64,000 nt of DNA from JACQZO01 sp964512325. Lineage in GTDB: Bacteria > Patescibacteriota > Gracilibacteria > RBG-16-42-10. The position numbers were made by a program, and so were the translations under genes. The stretch is taken from assembly GCA_964512325.1 (NCBI GenBank), contig CAZEGN010000005.1, forward strand, positions 4,807 through 68,806, read 5' to 3'. Shown in pieces: positions 8,335 to 16,594 of this stretch. The notes beneath the pieces are model-generated. The model ran no database searches and was not told the origin of the DNA. It was given only the letters and a program-made list of their open reading frames with translations. The stretch's first letter is position 1, and the number at the start of each line of letters is the position of its first letter.

Positions 8335-10483
8335 TGACGCCAAAACGTTTGAGATATTCCTTATGTGATAAAGAGACCCGGTTTTTTACTGGGTCAATGT
8401 CCATGACCACTACTTTGAGCATGTCACCCACTTTGCACACCTCAGCAATAGTACCAATGCGGCGATCAGATAGTTCTGAAATATGAACCATACCATCTTT
8501 ACCTGGCGCCTTTTCCACCACTGCACCGATTTCTTTGCCGCTCATTCTGTCTTGAATGATTTTTACAACTTTGCCTTCAAATACATCGCCAATTTGGAAC
8601 TTATAGGTAATGCGCTTAATCCATTCGACTGCAGCGGTCATGCCTTCTTCATTGTTTGATGAGATTAGTACCGTGCCATCATCTTCAATATCAATTTCCA
8701 CGCCAGTAGCATCGATGATTTCATTAATTACTTTGCCACCAGTACCGATAACTTCGCGAATTTGTTCAGGATCAATCTTAATCTTGGTGACGCGTGGTGC
8801 ATAACGTGACATTTCAGCGCGAGGTGTGTCTAAAGTCTTAAGCATTGAGTCCAAGATGAAAAGACGACCAGCTTTAGCCTGTGCTAAAGCTTGACGCATG
8901 ATTTCAACCGTAATGCCCTGAACCTTAATATCCATTTGCAATGCCGTAATGCCCGTTGCAGTACCGGCAACTTTAAAGTCCATATCGCCACCAAAGTCTT
9001 CAAGGTCGCGAATATCGGTGAGTACTTTATAAGTACCGTCTGGTTCAGTCATTAAGCCCATAGCGACACCGGCAACCGGTGCTTTAATTGGCACACCAGC
9101 ATCCATGAGCGAGAGTGTGCTACCACAAACTGAAGCCATTGAAGTTGAACCATTACTGCCTAAAATTTCAGTAACGACACGAATAGCGTATGGGAATTCC
9201 TCAATTGGAGGAATTACAGGCACTAATGCTTTTTCTGCTAAATAGCCATGGCCAATTTCACGACGACCGGGACCACGAGAAGGCCGTACATCACCTACGG
9301 AAAACGCTGGGAAATTGTAGTGATGCATGTAATGCTTGGTATAATCTGAGTCCATGTCATCAATCATTTGGCCAGATCCTTTTGATCCAATGGTGGTCAT
9401 GGTCAACGCTTGTGTTTCACCGCGATTAAAAAGAGCAGAACCATGAGTGCGTGGTAGTAAACCTACTTTTGAAGATAGGGGGCGAATATCAGTAAGTCCC
9501 CGACCGTCAATACGACGATTGTTTTGAAGAATGCCCTTGCGCAAATGTTTCTTTAAAAAGGTCTCCACTACCTCAGAAATAAATTTAGGATCGAAACTAG
9601 CATCGATAGCGAGCACCTGCGTGCTCACTTTTTCTTTTAAGGCGTAAATTGCGCGATCAATTTCTTTGCTTAATTGATGAGCATAAATACTCTCCAGCTC
9701 ACTTTCACTAATCATGTCTTTTACCACATCGTAAAGTTTACGCTGTGATGTGGTGCCCACTTGTTCTTCAGGAGAGCGAAGTGTATATGCGATCGGAGTT
9801 ATCGTGCATTTAGCCAATAACTCATTTTGTAAATCAACAGTCTTTTTTATTTCATTATGTGCATACTCTAGTGCTTGTACCATGAGTTCTTCATCAACTT
9901 GTGCTGCTCCTGCTTCAACCATCATAATGCCTTCTTTTGTACCAGCTACGACTAAATCGAGGGTGCTTACTTCAAGTTGAGCATACGTTGGGTTGGTTAC
10001 AAACTGGCCATCAATATAGCCCACGCGCACACCGCCCACGGGACCACTAAATGGTGCTCCGCTTAGAGACAGTGCAGCTGATGCCGCGATCAGGGCAACA
10101 ATCGAGGGATCATTTTCGCTATCAGTAGAGAGTACAGTGCAAGTAACCTGTGTGTCATTGACGAAGCCTTTTGGAAACAAAGGGCGGATCGGACGATCAA
10201 TCACCCGCGCTGCCAATACGGCTGCGTCAGAAGGTCTACCCTCACGTTTTACAAATCGGCTACCTTTAATTTTGCCCGCAGCATAGAAGCGCTCTTCGTA
10301 ATCAACTATGAGTGGGAAAAAATCAATATCGCTTTTAGCGGTAGGTAGTACAGTTGCAGCGGCAAGAATGACGATATCACCATAGCGCACAAGTACAGAA
10401 CCACTCGCTAATTTAGCTAACTCACCGGTTTCAATCTGGAGAGTGCGACCGGCCAATTCAGTGGAGACGATTTGTAAAGACAT
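8327..10483 (-). CDS. pnp: Polyribonucleotide nucleotidyltransferase (PNPase)
   Basis: 718 aa, full length. It degrades RNA 3'-5' by phosphorolysis as a trimer. Two RNase PH cores are present: the first contains RPIRPLFPKGF, the second FNRGETQALTMTTIGS and GHGYLAEKAL. A helical linker separates them. A KH domain (VIGTGGKVINEIIDATG) and an S1 domain (VFEGKVVKIIQ...GMVHISELS) complete the protein. It directly follows rpsO, the classic bacterial arrangement, in which pnp is often autoregulated. Confidence 0.98.
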   Translation of the reverse strand: MSLQIVSTELAGRTLQIETGELAKLASGSVLVRYGDIVILAAATVLPTAKSDIDFFPLIVDYEERFYAAGKIKGSRFVKREGRPSDAAVLAARVIDRPIRPLFPKGFVNDTQVTCTVLSTDSENDPSIVALIAASAALSLSGAPFSGPVGGVRVGYIDGQFVTNPTYAQLEVSTLDLVVAGTKEGIMMVEAGAAQVDEELMVQALEYAHNEIKKTVDLQNELLAKCTITPIAYTLRSPEEQVGTTSQRKLYDVVKDMISESELESIYAHQLSKEIDRAIYALKEKVSTQVLAIDASFDPKFISEVVETFLKKHLRKGILQNNRRIDGRGLTDIRPLSSKVGLLPRTHGSALFNRGETQALTMTTIGSKGSGQMIDDMDSDYTKHYMHHYNFPAFSVGDVRPSRGPGRREIGHGYLAEKALVPVIPPIEEFPYAIRVVTEILGSNGSTSMASVCGSTLSLMDAGVPIKAPVAGVAMGLMTEPDGTYKVLTDIRDLEDFGGDMDFKVAGTATGITALQMDIKVQGITVEIMRQALAQAKAGRLFILDSMLKTLDTPRAEMSRYAPRVTKIKIDPEQIREVIGTGGKVINEIIDATGVEIDIEDDGTVLISSNNEEGMTAAVEWIKRITYKFQIGDVFEGKVVKIIQDRMSGKEIGAVVEKAPGKDGMVHISELSDRRIGTIAEVCKVGDMLKVVVMDIDPVKNRVSLSHKEYLKRFGVNG

Positions 10484-10492
10484 GAGAAAAAG

Positions 10493-10756
10493 TTATTTAC
10501 GTAAGCCTGCTTCTTGAGTGAAAGCTTCATAGCCTTCAGCATCCACAGTTTTATAGTGAGCTAGTAGCTTACGGCGTTTACCCACCAACATAAGAAGACC
10601 TCGACGAGAGTGATTGTCCTTCTTATGTTTCTCTAAATGTTGAGTCAAGTCACTGATACGCTGAGTAATCAAGGCGATTTGTACCTTGATAGACCCTGTA
10701 TCCTTGCCATGCGCAGCAAACTTAGAAATGACAGTTTTCTTTTTTGCTCGATTCAT
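10493..10756 (-). CDS. rpsO: 30S ribosomal protein S15
   Basis: 87 aa, the usual length. It is a primary binder of 16S rRNA helices 20-22. Family sequence is clear: FAAHGKDTGSIKVQIALITQ, LTQHLEKHKKDNHSRRGLL and the C-terminal KRRKLLAHYK. It is the first gene of the rpsO-pnp unit. The roughly 330-bp gap upstream holds dispersed repeats and presumably the promoter. Confidence 0.98.
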   Translation of the reverse strand: MNRAKKKTVISKFAAHGKDTGSIKVQIALITQRISDLTQHLEKHKKDNHSRRGLLMLVGKRRKLLAHYKTVDAEGYEAFTQEAGLRK

Positions 10757-10848
10757 AGATAAAAGAGTAAATTAAAGAGCAGCATGAGAGTAACACACAA
10801 GGAAAAAAATGCAAAATAGAAGATAGGAGTGAGAGGAAGAGAGAATAA

Positions 10849-10882
10849 TAATTCGGAATTCGGAGAGCGGGATTCGGAATGA
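10849..10882. repeat. Dispersed repeat motif A, copy 1
   Basis: AATTCGGAATTCGGAGAGCGG followed by a degenerate GATTCGGAAT. The same block recurs at 16268, 23490, 26986 and, inverted, at 23801. It lies about 60 bp from a B palindrome, like the other copies. Confidence 0.85.
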
Positions 10883-10941
10883 AAGAGCAGAGATAGAAGA
10901 GAGGAGAAAGGAAATTAGACACACACCCAGGGCCACCTCTT

Positions 10942-11057
10942 GTTCATCCTGAGTGAAGCGAAGGATCCTGCCGCTTTCCGCTTTCCGTTCTCCCTGAACC
11001 TCTATCTTTGCATAGGGCTTACCCCGCCAGGATCCCTCCACGGGGAAGTCGGGATGA
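10942..11057. repeat. Dispersed repeat B (imperfect ~115-bp palindrome), copy 1
   Basis: The left arm begins TTCATCCTGAGTGAAGCGAA and continues GGATCCTGCCG. The right arm is CCGCCAGGATCCCTCCACGG followed by GGAAGTCGGGATGA. The arms are imperfect inverse complements around a centre reading CCCTGAACCTCTATCTTTGC. Open frames here (10722-11128) are translations of the repeat, not genes. The gap 10757-11084 otherwise holds only the presumed rpsO promoter. Confidence 0.85.
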
Positions 11058-11084
11058 AAAAAGAAAGTGAGCTGTCTTGGATTT

Positions 11085-11777
11085 TTACTTCAAATAGTAG
11101 TCTGCTAAAAATGCGAGGCTGTTATTAATGACATGAAAAACTATTCCTGGCAGCAGAGAGTTAGATCGAAGCCTGACCAGTGCTAGCATACTGCCTAGAA
11201 AAATAAGCGGCAAGATAGATTGAGGCTGAAAGTGCATGATGGCAAAGAGTAGGCCATTAAGGAGAATAGCTAGTGTGGGATATGTGTCGGTGGGCAGACA
11301 GATTAGTCCCCAGCCGCGAAAAATGTATTCCTCAATTATGGGTGCGACTATCACGGCGACAATGAAAGCAACCAGTAAACCGATACCATCGCCCAAGGGG
11401 GCTAGTAAAGACTCTTGTTCAGCAAAGCCTGGCAGTGCTACGCCAAACTGGCTTTTAATGAAACTAAAGCTTAAGGCAAAGGCGAAATAGCTGACGAATA
11501 TAAAAAGGACATACCCAATCGTCTTAATCAAACCGGGACTGTGAAAAAAGATTTGTTGGCGCTCTACTGGAAAACGTCGAATAAACCAGAAATAGACTAG
11601 GCAAAACAGAATAAGTGTCTGGAGACCATAGCCAATCGTGAATTGCAACCAGTTAGGTAATGTATTGGTGAAGGGAAATAGCAAATAGTCTATGCTTGAA
11701 AAGAGCAGCAAGGCGCTCACCAGCATGAGACAAAAAGAAAAAAAGTTTTTACCAAAGAAGAAGGCGCGTGGTTTCAT
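11085..11777 (-). CDS. CPBP-family intramembrane metalloprotease
   Basis: 230 aa with about six or seven hydrophobic helices. The family (CAAX prenyl protease-like / bacteriocin-processing, Abi) is marked by the EExxxR motif, here EEYIFRGWG (about residue 147). A second-helix HFQPQS His and a final HVINNSLAF His site follow. Together these Glu and His residues would bind zinc within the membrane. Substrate is unknown. It overlaps the end of tsaE by 29 nt and is read after it. Confidence 0.87.
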   Translation of the reverse strand: MKPRAFFFGKNFFSFCLMLVSALLLFSSIDYLLFPFTNTLPNWLQFTIGYGLQTLILFCLVYFWFIRRFPVERQQIFFHSPGLIKTIGYVLFIFVSYFAFALSFSFIKSQFGVALPGFAEQESLLAPLGDGIGLLVAFIVAVIVAPIIEEYIFRGWGLICLPTDTYPTLAILLNGLLFAIMHFQPQSILPLIFLGSMLALVRLRSNSLLPGIVFHVINNSLAFLADYYLK

Positions 11778-12144
11778 TGTGATGTTTAAGCATAATATCT
11801 CGATGTGGAATGGTAGCTAGCTCTGGCACCATTTCGGGCCACTCAATAAAGACTCTGTCCTCTGGCCGTAAATCTTTTAGGGAAAGAATATCTTCAATAT
11901 TGCCGCTGAAACGATAAAGGTCGAGGTGATAGAGTTTTGTGTTTTGGGCAGTAGTATATTCACGAATATAGGTGAAGGTGGGACTAACTATTGGTCTTGT
12001 TACACCAAGATATTCCCCTACTTTTTTGACAAAAGTGGTTTTGCCAGCACCCAGTTCTCCATGTAAAAAGATGATTTGGTGATCGAGAATCTGAGGAATA
12101 TGCAAAAGAAAGTCTTGCGGATTGTGAATAAGTAATTCTGGCAT
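11749..12144 (-). CDS. tsaE: tRNA threonylcarbamoyladenosine biosynthesis ATPase TsaE
   Basis: 131 aa. This P-loop ATPase works with TsaB and TsaD to make t6A37 in ANN-decoding tRNAs. The Walker A motif GELGAGKTTFVK is at about residue 29. PIVSPTFTYIREY and LYHLDLYRF follow, then the VFIEWPE strand. TsaB and TsaD are not in the window. It is the first gene of a two-gene unit with the CPBP protease and is divergent from ftsX across a 52-bp gap. Confidence 0.95.
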   Translation of the reverse strand: MPELLIHNPQDFLLHIPQILDHQIIFLHGELGAGKTTFVKKVGEYLGVTRPIVSPTFTYIREYTTAQNTKLYHLDLYRFSGNIEDILSLKDLRPEDRVFIEWPEMVPELATIPHRDIMLKHHNETTRLLLW

Positions 12145-12196
12145 AATTGCCGCTAATGCAGGAACAATATAATATTAGGGAGACTCCTACGCAAAA

Positions 12197-13336
12197 ATGT
12201 CTCAATTACATCCTGACAAAAAGGTCTATTTACATATTACTAGTGTCAAAAAAAAACCTAGTGTTACAGCTAAGGTAAAGGCTGCCTCGGTGCAAGCTGT
12301 GCGTCAAGTAAAACCAGTAATGACATCATTAGTCACCAAAGCGAAGACACTCTTTTCACAGCGTAAGCACTTTGAAGCTGTACGTCCTGAAAACAAAGCG
12401 AGTTTCTCTTCAAATTCACTGTGGCGTGCATTGCAAAAAAGCGGACGCGAACTGCGACGCAATCCCTTTCGTACTTTGGCTACAATTTTTATTATGTCGC
12501 TAGTTCTAACGACTATTGGCACAGCTATTTTGGTTAGCTTTATTACTGAGCAAGCTATAAAAATCGTTAATGAAAAACTAGATATTAGCATTGAGGTGCA
12601 GGCTTCCGCCCCACTTGATCAAGTGCAAGCATTGGTGCGTGAAATGCAAATCCTGCCTTCAATTCGTAATATTACTTATATTAGTAAGGAGGATGCTTTA
12701 GCTGGTTTTCGTACTGACCATCCTGAGTTGACTGGCTTTTTAGATACCTATGATATTTCTAATCCTCTGCCTGCTACCTTGCGCATTAATGTAAATGATC
12801 CCAAGAATTATCAGCAGGTCATTAATTTTCTCGATCGGGCCGAATATAGTACGCTTATTGATCTCAATAAGGCTCGAGCCAACTTTAGTGAGCGCGGTCG
12901 GATCGAACAGCTGATTTCCATCACTGATACGGTAAAGTACTTTTTGTATTTCTTCATTTCTCTTTTTGTGGGGATTGGGATTTTAATTATTGTAGCTACT
13001 GTACAACTCACATTGCAGCAACGTCGTCGTGAGCTTTCAATTATGCAAGTGGTTGGTGCAAGCTTTAAGCGGATTTTGAGTCCTTTTATTTGGGAAACCA
13101 TTGCACTTAGTGTAATTAGCACGATTTGTGCGTTTCTCGTGTTAAGTGCCATTAGTGCTAAGCTCACGCCATTTGCTATTCAATATTTTGATTCAGAAAC
13201 AGTAAATATTAGTCGTTATTTGCAAATTAATCTCCTGCCCTTTGCTTTGATCTTACTGGGCAGTGCGATTGCGATTTCTTTAGTAGTGACGCTGTTAACA
13301 GTGTGGCGTAGTCTTAGAACCCAAAAACTGTTTTAG
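12197..13336 (+). CDS. ftsX: Cell-division permease-like protein FtsX with extended N-terminus
   Basis: 379 aa. FtsX with the ATPase FtsE links the divisome to peptidoglycan hydrolases. One N-terminal helix (FRTLATIFIMSLVLTTIGTA) is followed by the extracytoplasmic domain (about 115-230) and three C-terminal helices. The last region carries RRRELSIMQVVGAS, a strong FtsX signature. The first ~85 residues are a Lys-rich cytoplasmic extension longer than in typical FtsX. No ftsE lies next to it. Its 3' end overlaps convergent tatD by 23 nt. Confidence 0.93.
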   Translation: MSQLHPDKKVYLHITSVKKKPSVTAKVKAASVQAVRQVKPVMTSLVTKAKTLFSQRKHFEAVRPENKASFSSNSLWRALQKSGRELRRNPFRTLATIFIMSLVLTTIGTAILVSFITEQAIKIVNEKLDISIEVQASAPLDQVQALVREMQILPSIRNITYISKEDALAGFRTDHPELTGFLDTYDISNPLPATLRINVNDPKNYQQVINFLDRAEYSTLIDLNKARANFSERGRIEQLISITDTVKYFLYFFISLFVGIGILIIVATVQLTLQQRRRELSIMQVVGASFKRILSPFIWETIALSVISTICAFLVLSAISAKLTPFAIQYFDSETVNISRYLQINLLPFALILLGSAIAISLVVTLLTVWRSLRTQKLF

Positions 13337-14081
13337 CATTGCTATATACTTGGGCAGCTAGCTCTTCTACGGAAGTATTGCGCAAGGCTGCAATGTGTTT
13401 GTATGTTTCTATGATAAACGCTGGCTCTGCTCTTTGGCCTCGATGTTTGCCTGGCGCTAAAAATGGGGAATCGGTTTCGATCAAAAGCGCTTGTGCAGGA
13501 ATCAGCGCTGCTGCTTTTTGGAGTGCGTTGGCATTGGCAAAAGTCACAATGCCGCTGAGAGAAATAAAGCCTTTTCGCTCAGCAATCCAGTGCACATCAT
13601 GCTCACTGCCGGTGAAGCAGTGCATAATAAACTGTAGATCGGGGTAATCGCCAATAATTCTTTCGGCATCATTGAAGGCATCGCGAATATGAAAAACAAC
13701 AGGTAAGTGATAAGTAAGTGCCAGTTCAATTTGAGCACGCATGACTTTCTCTTGGGCAAGAGGACTATGGCTGTTTTTAAAGTAATCGAGTCCTGTTTCA
13801 CCAATAGCGGCTACCTGAGGTAATGACAGATGCTCTTTGATCCAGGCAATGGTGTGAGGTGTCCACTCTTCAATGTGATGGGGGTGTATGCCCAATGTAA
13901 TTTTCTGGTCAGTGAAAAGTGGCAATTGCTCAATGAGCCGTTGATTGGAAATATGATCGTTACCAACCAGCACTACATGTTTAACACCAGCTTCCTTTGC
14001 TCTACTGAGCACGAGCTCGCGATCAGTATCAAATTCTGCCAAGTGTAGATGACAATGTGTGTCGACGAAATTCATGACCAT
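13314..14081 (-). CDS. tatD: TatD-family metal-dependent deoxyribonuclease
   Basis: 255 aa. TIM-barrel metallo-hydrolase with 3'-5' DNase activity in studied members. Metal-binding motifs are the N-terminal FVDTHCHLH, GETGLDYF, a middle HIRDAF, HCFTGS and the C-terminal ETDSPFLAPGKHRG. The ATG at 14081 is adjacent to the stop of the CAP-domain gene; an ATG two codons on (14075) is equally possible. Confidence 0.95.
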   Translation of the reverse strand: MVMNFVDTHCHLHLAEFDTDRELVLSRAKEAGVKHVVLVGNDHISNQRLIEQLPLFTDQKITLGIHPHHIEEWTPHTIAWIKEHLSLPQVAAIGETGLDYFKNSHSPLAQEKVMRAQIELALTYHLPVVFHIRDAFNDAERIIGDYPDLQFIMHCFTGSEHDVHWIAERKGFISLSGIVTFANANALQKAAALIPAQALLIETDSPFLAPGKHRGQRAEPAFIIETYKHIAALRNTSVEELAAQVYSNAKTVFGF

Positions 14082-14822
14082 TCAAATAAGAAAGCGATCT
14101 AACCAATTGCTATAGGCGCGCATATAAAGCACATTGCTTACATAATACTTCTCTTTTTCTTGGGCTTGGATCAGTACATGAAATTCATAGCGTCCACGTT
14201 CTTCGAGTTCAATGCTGAGCAGCACCTTCTTTCCCTTTTGCTGATAGTTAAAACGAAAAGGACGTTGGTATTGCTCTTGGATAGTTAGCTGTTTGAAAGA
14301 CTCAAGAATATTGCCGCGTAGGGTAAGAGGCTTGTTTATTTTAAAATACAGCTTTTTGGTATTGATTTGTAAAAAGCGTCGCGCGAAGTTTTGGGTAAAA
14401 TAAAATGTCTTATCTTTTGCTTCAATCACCCCAATGCCAACACAATTGAAAGCGGTGTTGAGAATATTAGCCCGATGACCGGGACTTTTCATTAAGGCAT
14501 TTTCCGCTTCTTCGGTTACATTTTCATAGCCGCGCATTTTGGCCAGGTTCTCTCCGAATGTAGCATCGGTGATGCCGGCGCCACGAATTCTGTCTCCAGG
14601 GTCACGGTTTTGAGGATCAACATGAGCAAAAAAGTCTTGCTCAGCCATTTGATTGGAATGTGCTCGTGCTACAAGCCTCAAGTCATTTTGCATGACTAAA
14701 GATTTCAACTTGTGCAATTTTCGATCTGCATTTAACAGGCGCAACATTAACCATTCTTTGCTCTCAAGACTGTCAGGTCTGAATAGCCGATTAAGACGGT
14801 AAAGCAATTCGTCTTTCCACAT
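14082..14822 (-). CDS. CAP/SCP-domain protein
   Basis: 246 aa. The CAP (SCP/PR-1) fold occupies about residues 28-150: LLNADRKLH, HSNQMAEQDFFAHVDP, GENLAKMRGYENVTEEAENA, MKSPGHRANILN and a final FYFTQNFARRF. The His/Glu set of the CAP cavity is present. A C-terminal beta-rich part of about 90 aa follows. No signal peptide is evident at the N-terminus (MWKDELLYRLNRLF), which is unusual because most bacterial CAP proteins are secreted. It lies between prfA (2-nt gap) and tatD. Confidence 0.87.
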   Translation of the reverse strand: MWKDELLYRLNRLFRPDSLESKEWLMLRLLNADRKLHKLKSLVMQNDLRLVARAHSNQMAEQDFFAHVDPQNRDPGDRIRGAGITDATFGENLAKMRGYENVTEEAENALMKSPGHRANILNTAFNCVGIGVIEAKDKTFYFTQNFARRFLQINTKKLYFKINKPLTLRGNILESFKQLTIQEQYQRPFRFNYQQKGKKVLLSIELEERGRYEFHVLIQAQEKEKYYVSNVLYMRAYSNWLDRFLI

Positions 14823-14824
14823 AA

Positions 14825-15886
14825 TTAAGCATCAAGGTTAGCTTGCTCCTCTGCTAACGCTAATGCTTCAATAATATCTCCAATATCCCCTTCCATTCTC
14901 TGGGTAATGCCTGACCAGCTTTGCTGAATACGGTGATCGGTAATTCTATCCTGCGGGAAATTGTAGGTGCGAATTTTTTCACTACGATCTCCTGTGCCAA
15001 TTTGAGAGCGACGCATATTGGTACGCTCATTATTGAGTCGTTCAATTTCTTGCGCCAATAAACGTGAGCGCAGTACCTTCAATGCCTTCGCCTTGTTCTT
15101 CTGTTGTGATTTCTCATCCTGACAGCTTACTACCGTATTAGTGGGAATGTGGGTAATACGCACCGCTGAATCAGTTGTGTTAACACTCTGTCCGCCATGA
15201 CCGCCGGCGCGAAAAACATCAATGCGCAAATCTTCATTGCGAATCTCCACATCAGCTTCTTCGGCTTCTGGTAGCACTGAAACCGTGGCAGTAGAGGTGT
15301 GAATACGCCCCGCACCTTCAGTGGTAGGCACACGCTGCACGCGATGAACACCACTTTCATGGCGCAGTTTGCCATATGCACCTTGTCCTTTGATCAGCAC
15401 AGACGCTTCTTTTACGCCGCCGGATTCGCTATGGCTCATGTGCATTAGTTCCGCTTTCCAACCATGTGCCTCACCATACTTGGTGTACATGCGTAACAAG
15501 TCAGAACCAAAAAGAGCGGCCTCATCGCCACCAGTGCCGGCGCGAATTTCTAAAATGATATTTTTGTCATCATTAGGATCTTTCGGAATGAGTAGCCTTT
15601 TTAGGTCAGCTTCTAATCGTACTTGCTCATCTTTTAGTGATCGCAACTCTTCTTCAGCCATTTCTACCATGGCATCATCATTCTTATCATTAGCAAGCGC
15701 AGCAGTCTCAGCTTGTTGCTTATGGTTGTTTTCAAGTTGAGTTGCAACTTCAAGCGTAGCCGCTAGTTCAGCATGTCTCCGTGCTACTAAACCATGCTTT
15801 TTTCTATCCTTGAAGATCTCAGGATCAGCCAGCTGCGCCTCAAGATCAGCAAACTCCTGACGTAGAGCCGCAATCTTTTCTAGCAT
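14825..15886 (-). CDS. prfA: Peptide chain release factor 1
   Basis: 353 aa, full length. It reads UAA/UAG and releases the peptide. The catalytic GGQ is in AGGHGGQSVNTTDSAVRITH. The codon-recognition tripeptide region reads QRVPTTEGAGRIHTS, i.e. the Pro-x-Thr of RF1 and not the SPF of RF2. Gene ends at TGA elsewhere in this window imply that an RF2 gene exists outside it. It follows rpmE, as in many bacteria. Confidence 0.97.
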   Translation of the reverse strand: MLEKIAALRQEFADLEAQLADPEIFKDRKKHGLVARRHAELAATLEVATQLENNHKQQAETAALANDKNDDAMVEMAEEELRSLKDEQVRLEADLKRLLIPKDPNDDKNIILEIRAGTGGDEAALFGSDLLRMYTKYGEAHGWKAELMHMSHSESGGVKEASVLIKGQGAYGKLRHESGVHRVQRVPTTEGAGRIHTSTATVSVLPEAEEADVEIRNEDLRIDVFRAGGHGGQSVNTTDSAVRITHIPTNTVVSCQDEKSQQKNKAKALKVLRSRLLAQEIERLNNERTNMRRSQIGTGDRSEKIRTYNFPQDRITDHRIQQSWSGITQRMEGDIGDIIEALALAEEQANLDA

Positions 15887-15895
15887 ACTGATTGA

Positions 15896-16207
15896 TTATT
15901 TTTTCTTCGCTGCTTTCTTTGCTGGAGCTTTAGTCTTTGGCTTTTCTGAAGCAGAGCTTAACTCTTCTTCAGCGGTTGGATCTTGTACTTTCTCTTGTTT
16001 TGCTTTTGCAGCAGCTTCACGTTGGCGGAATTTGTCTACGCGACCAGCATTGTCAAGAATCTTTTGCTTGCCTGTATAAAAAGGATGACAAGCTGAACAT
16101 ACTTCAGTATTAAGTTCAGCAAGAGTAGAACCTACGTCATAAGTGGCGCCACAAACACATTTCGCAGTTACCTTTGAGTGATACTCAGGATGGATGCCTG
16201 TTTTCAT
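15896..16207 (-). CDS. rpmE: 50S ribosomal protein L31, zinc-type, with Lys-rich tail
   Basis: About 103 aa from the ATG at 16207, which gives the family start MKTGIHPEYH; the ORF could extend five codons upstream. The four-Cys zinc set is seen in CVCGATY and CSACHPFYTGKQ. After residue ~70 a charged Ala/Lys/Glu tail (KTKAPAKKAAKKK at the end) extends the protein beyond the usual ~70-90 aa. It is the first gene of the rpmE-prfA-CAP-tatD unit. Confidence 0.96.
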   Translation of the reverse strand: MKTGIHPEYHSKVTAKCVCGATYDVGSTLAELNTEVCSACHPFYTGKQKILDNAGRVDKFRQREAAAKAKQEKVQDPTAEEELSSASEKPKTKAPAKKAAKKK

Positions 16208-16267
16208 AAAAACATTAAACAAATAATGAACGGATGTACTTTAGTGAGATGTGAGCTGTTTGTCAAA

Positions 16268-16297
16268 AGCGGAATTCGGAAAGCGGAGTGCGGAATT
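16268..16297. repeat. Dispersed repeat motif A, copy 2
   Basis: AAGCGGAATTCGGAAAGCGG followed by AGTGCGGAATT. It is in the same order relative to repeat B as copies 1 and 4. Confidence 0.85.
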
Positions 16298-16402
16298 AAA
16301 AAAAACGAGATCTGAAAGGTAGAGAGGCGTAACTTGAGGAAACAGCCATTCATCTTCTTCTCTCTGTCATCCTGGGCATAAGCCAGCCCTCATTCCTCTT
16401 TT

Positions 16403-16513
16403 TCATCTTGAGCTTGCCGAAAGATCTTGCCGGATGCAGTTGAACGCTCCATGAACCGCTATCGTTGCCTAGAGCTTACATCTGCAGGATCCCTCCACGG
16501 AAGTCGGGATGAC
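16403..16513. repeat. Dispersed repeat B, copy 2
   Basis: Starts TCATCTTGAGCTTGCCGAAA, contains the centre CTCCATGAACCGCTATCGTT and ends with CTCCACGGAAGTCGGGATGA. An extra partial arm, TGTCATCCTGGGCATAAG, sits at 16364-16381. Nothing else is visible in the gap 16223-16594 besides a presumed rpmE promoter. Confidence 0.85.
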
Positions 16514-16594
16514 GAAAAAGAAGGGAGGAAGGAGGGTGAAAGAGAAGAGATGTGATAGGGCAGCAGGATTGAAAAGAGGGGATTTTTTCGCTTT

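Noticed and set aside
10722..11128. Several 60-90-aa open frames in the gap upstream of rpsO.
   Set aside because: They are translations of the A/B repeats and have no coding character; the same applies at 23415-23924 and 27091-27327.
14082..14084. Alternative genetic code (TGA = Gly) as in Gracilibacteria.
   Set aside because: TGA ends genes such as the CAP-domain protein, and full-length core genes contain no in-frame TGA.
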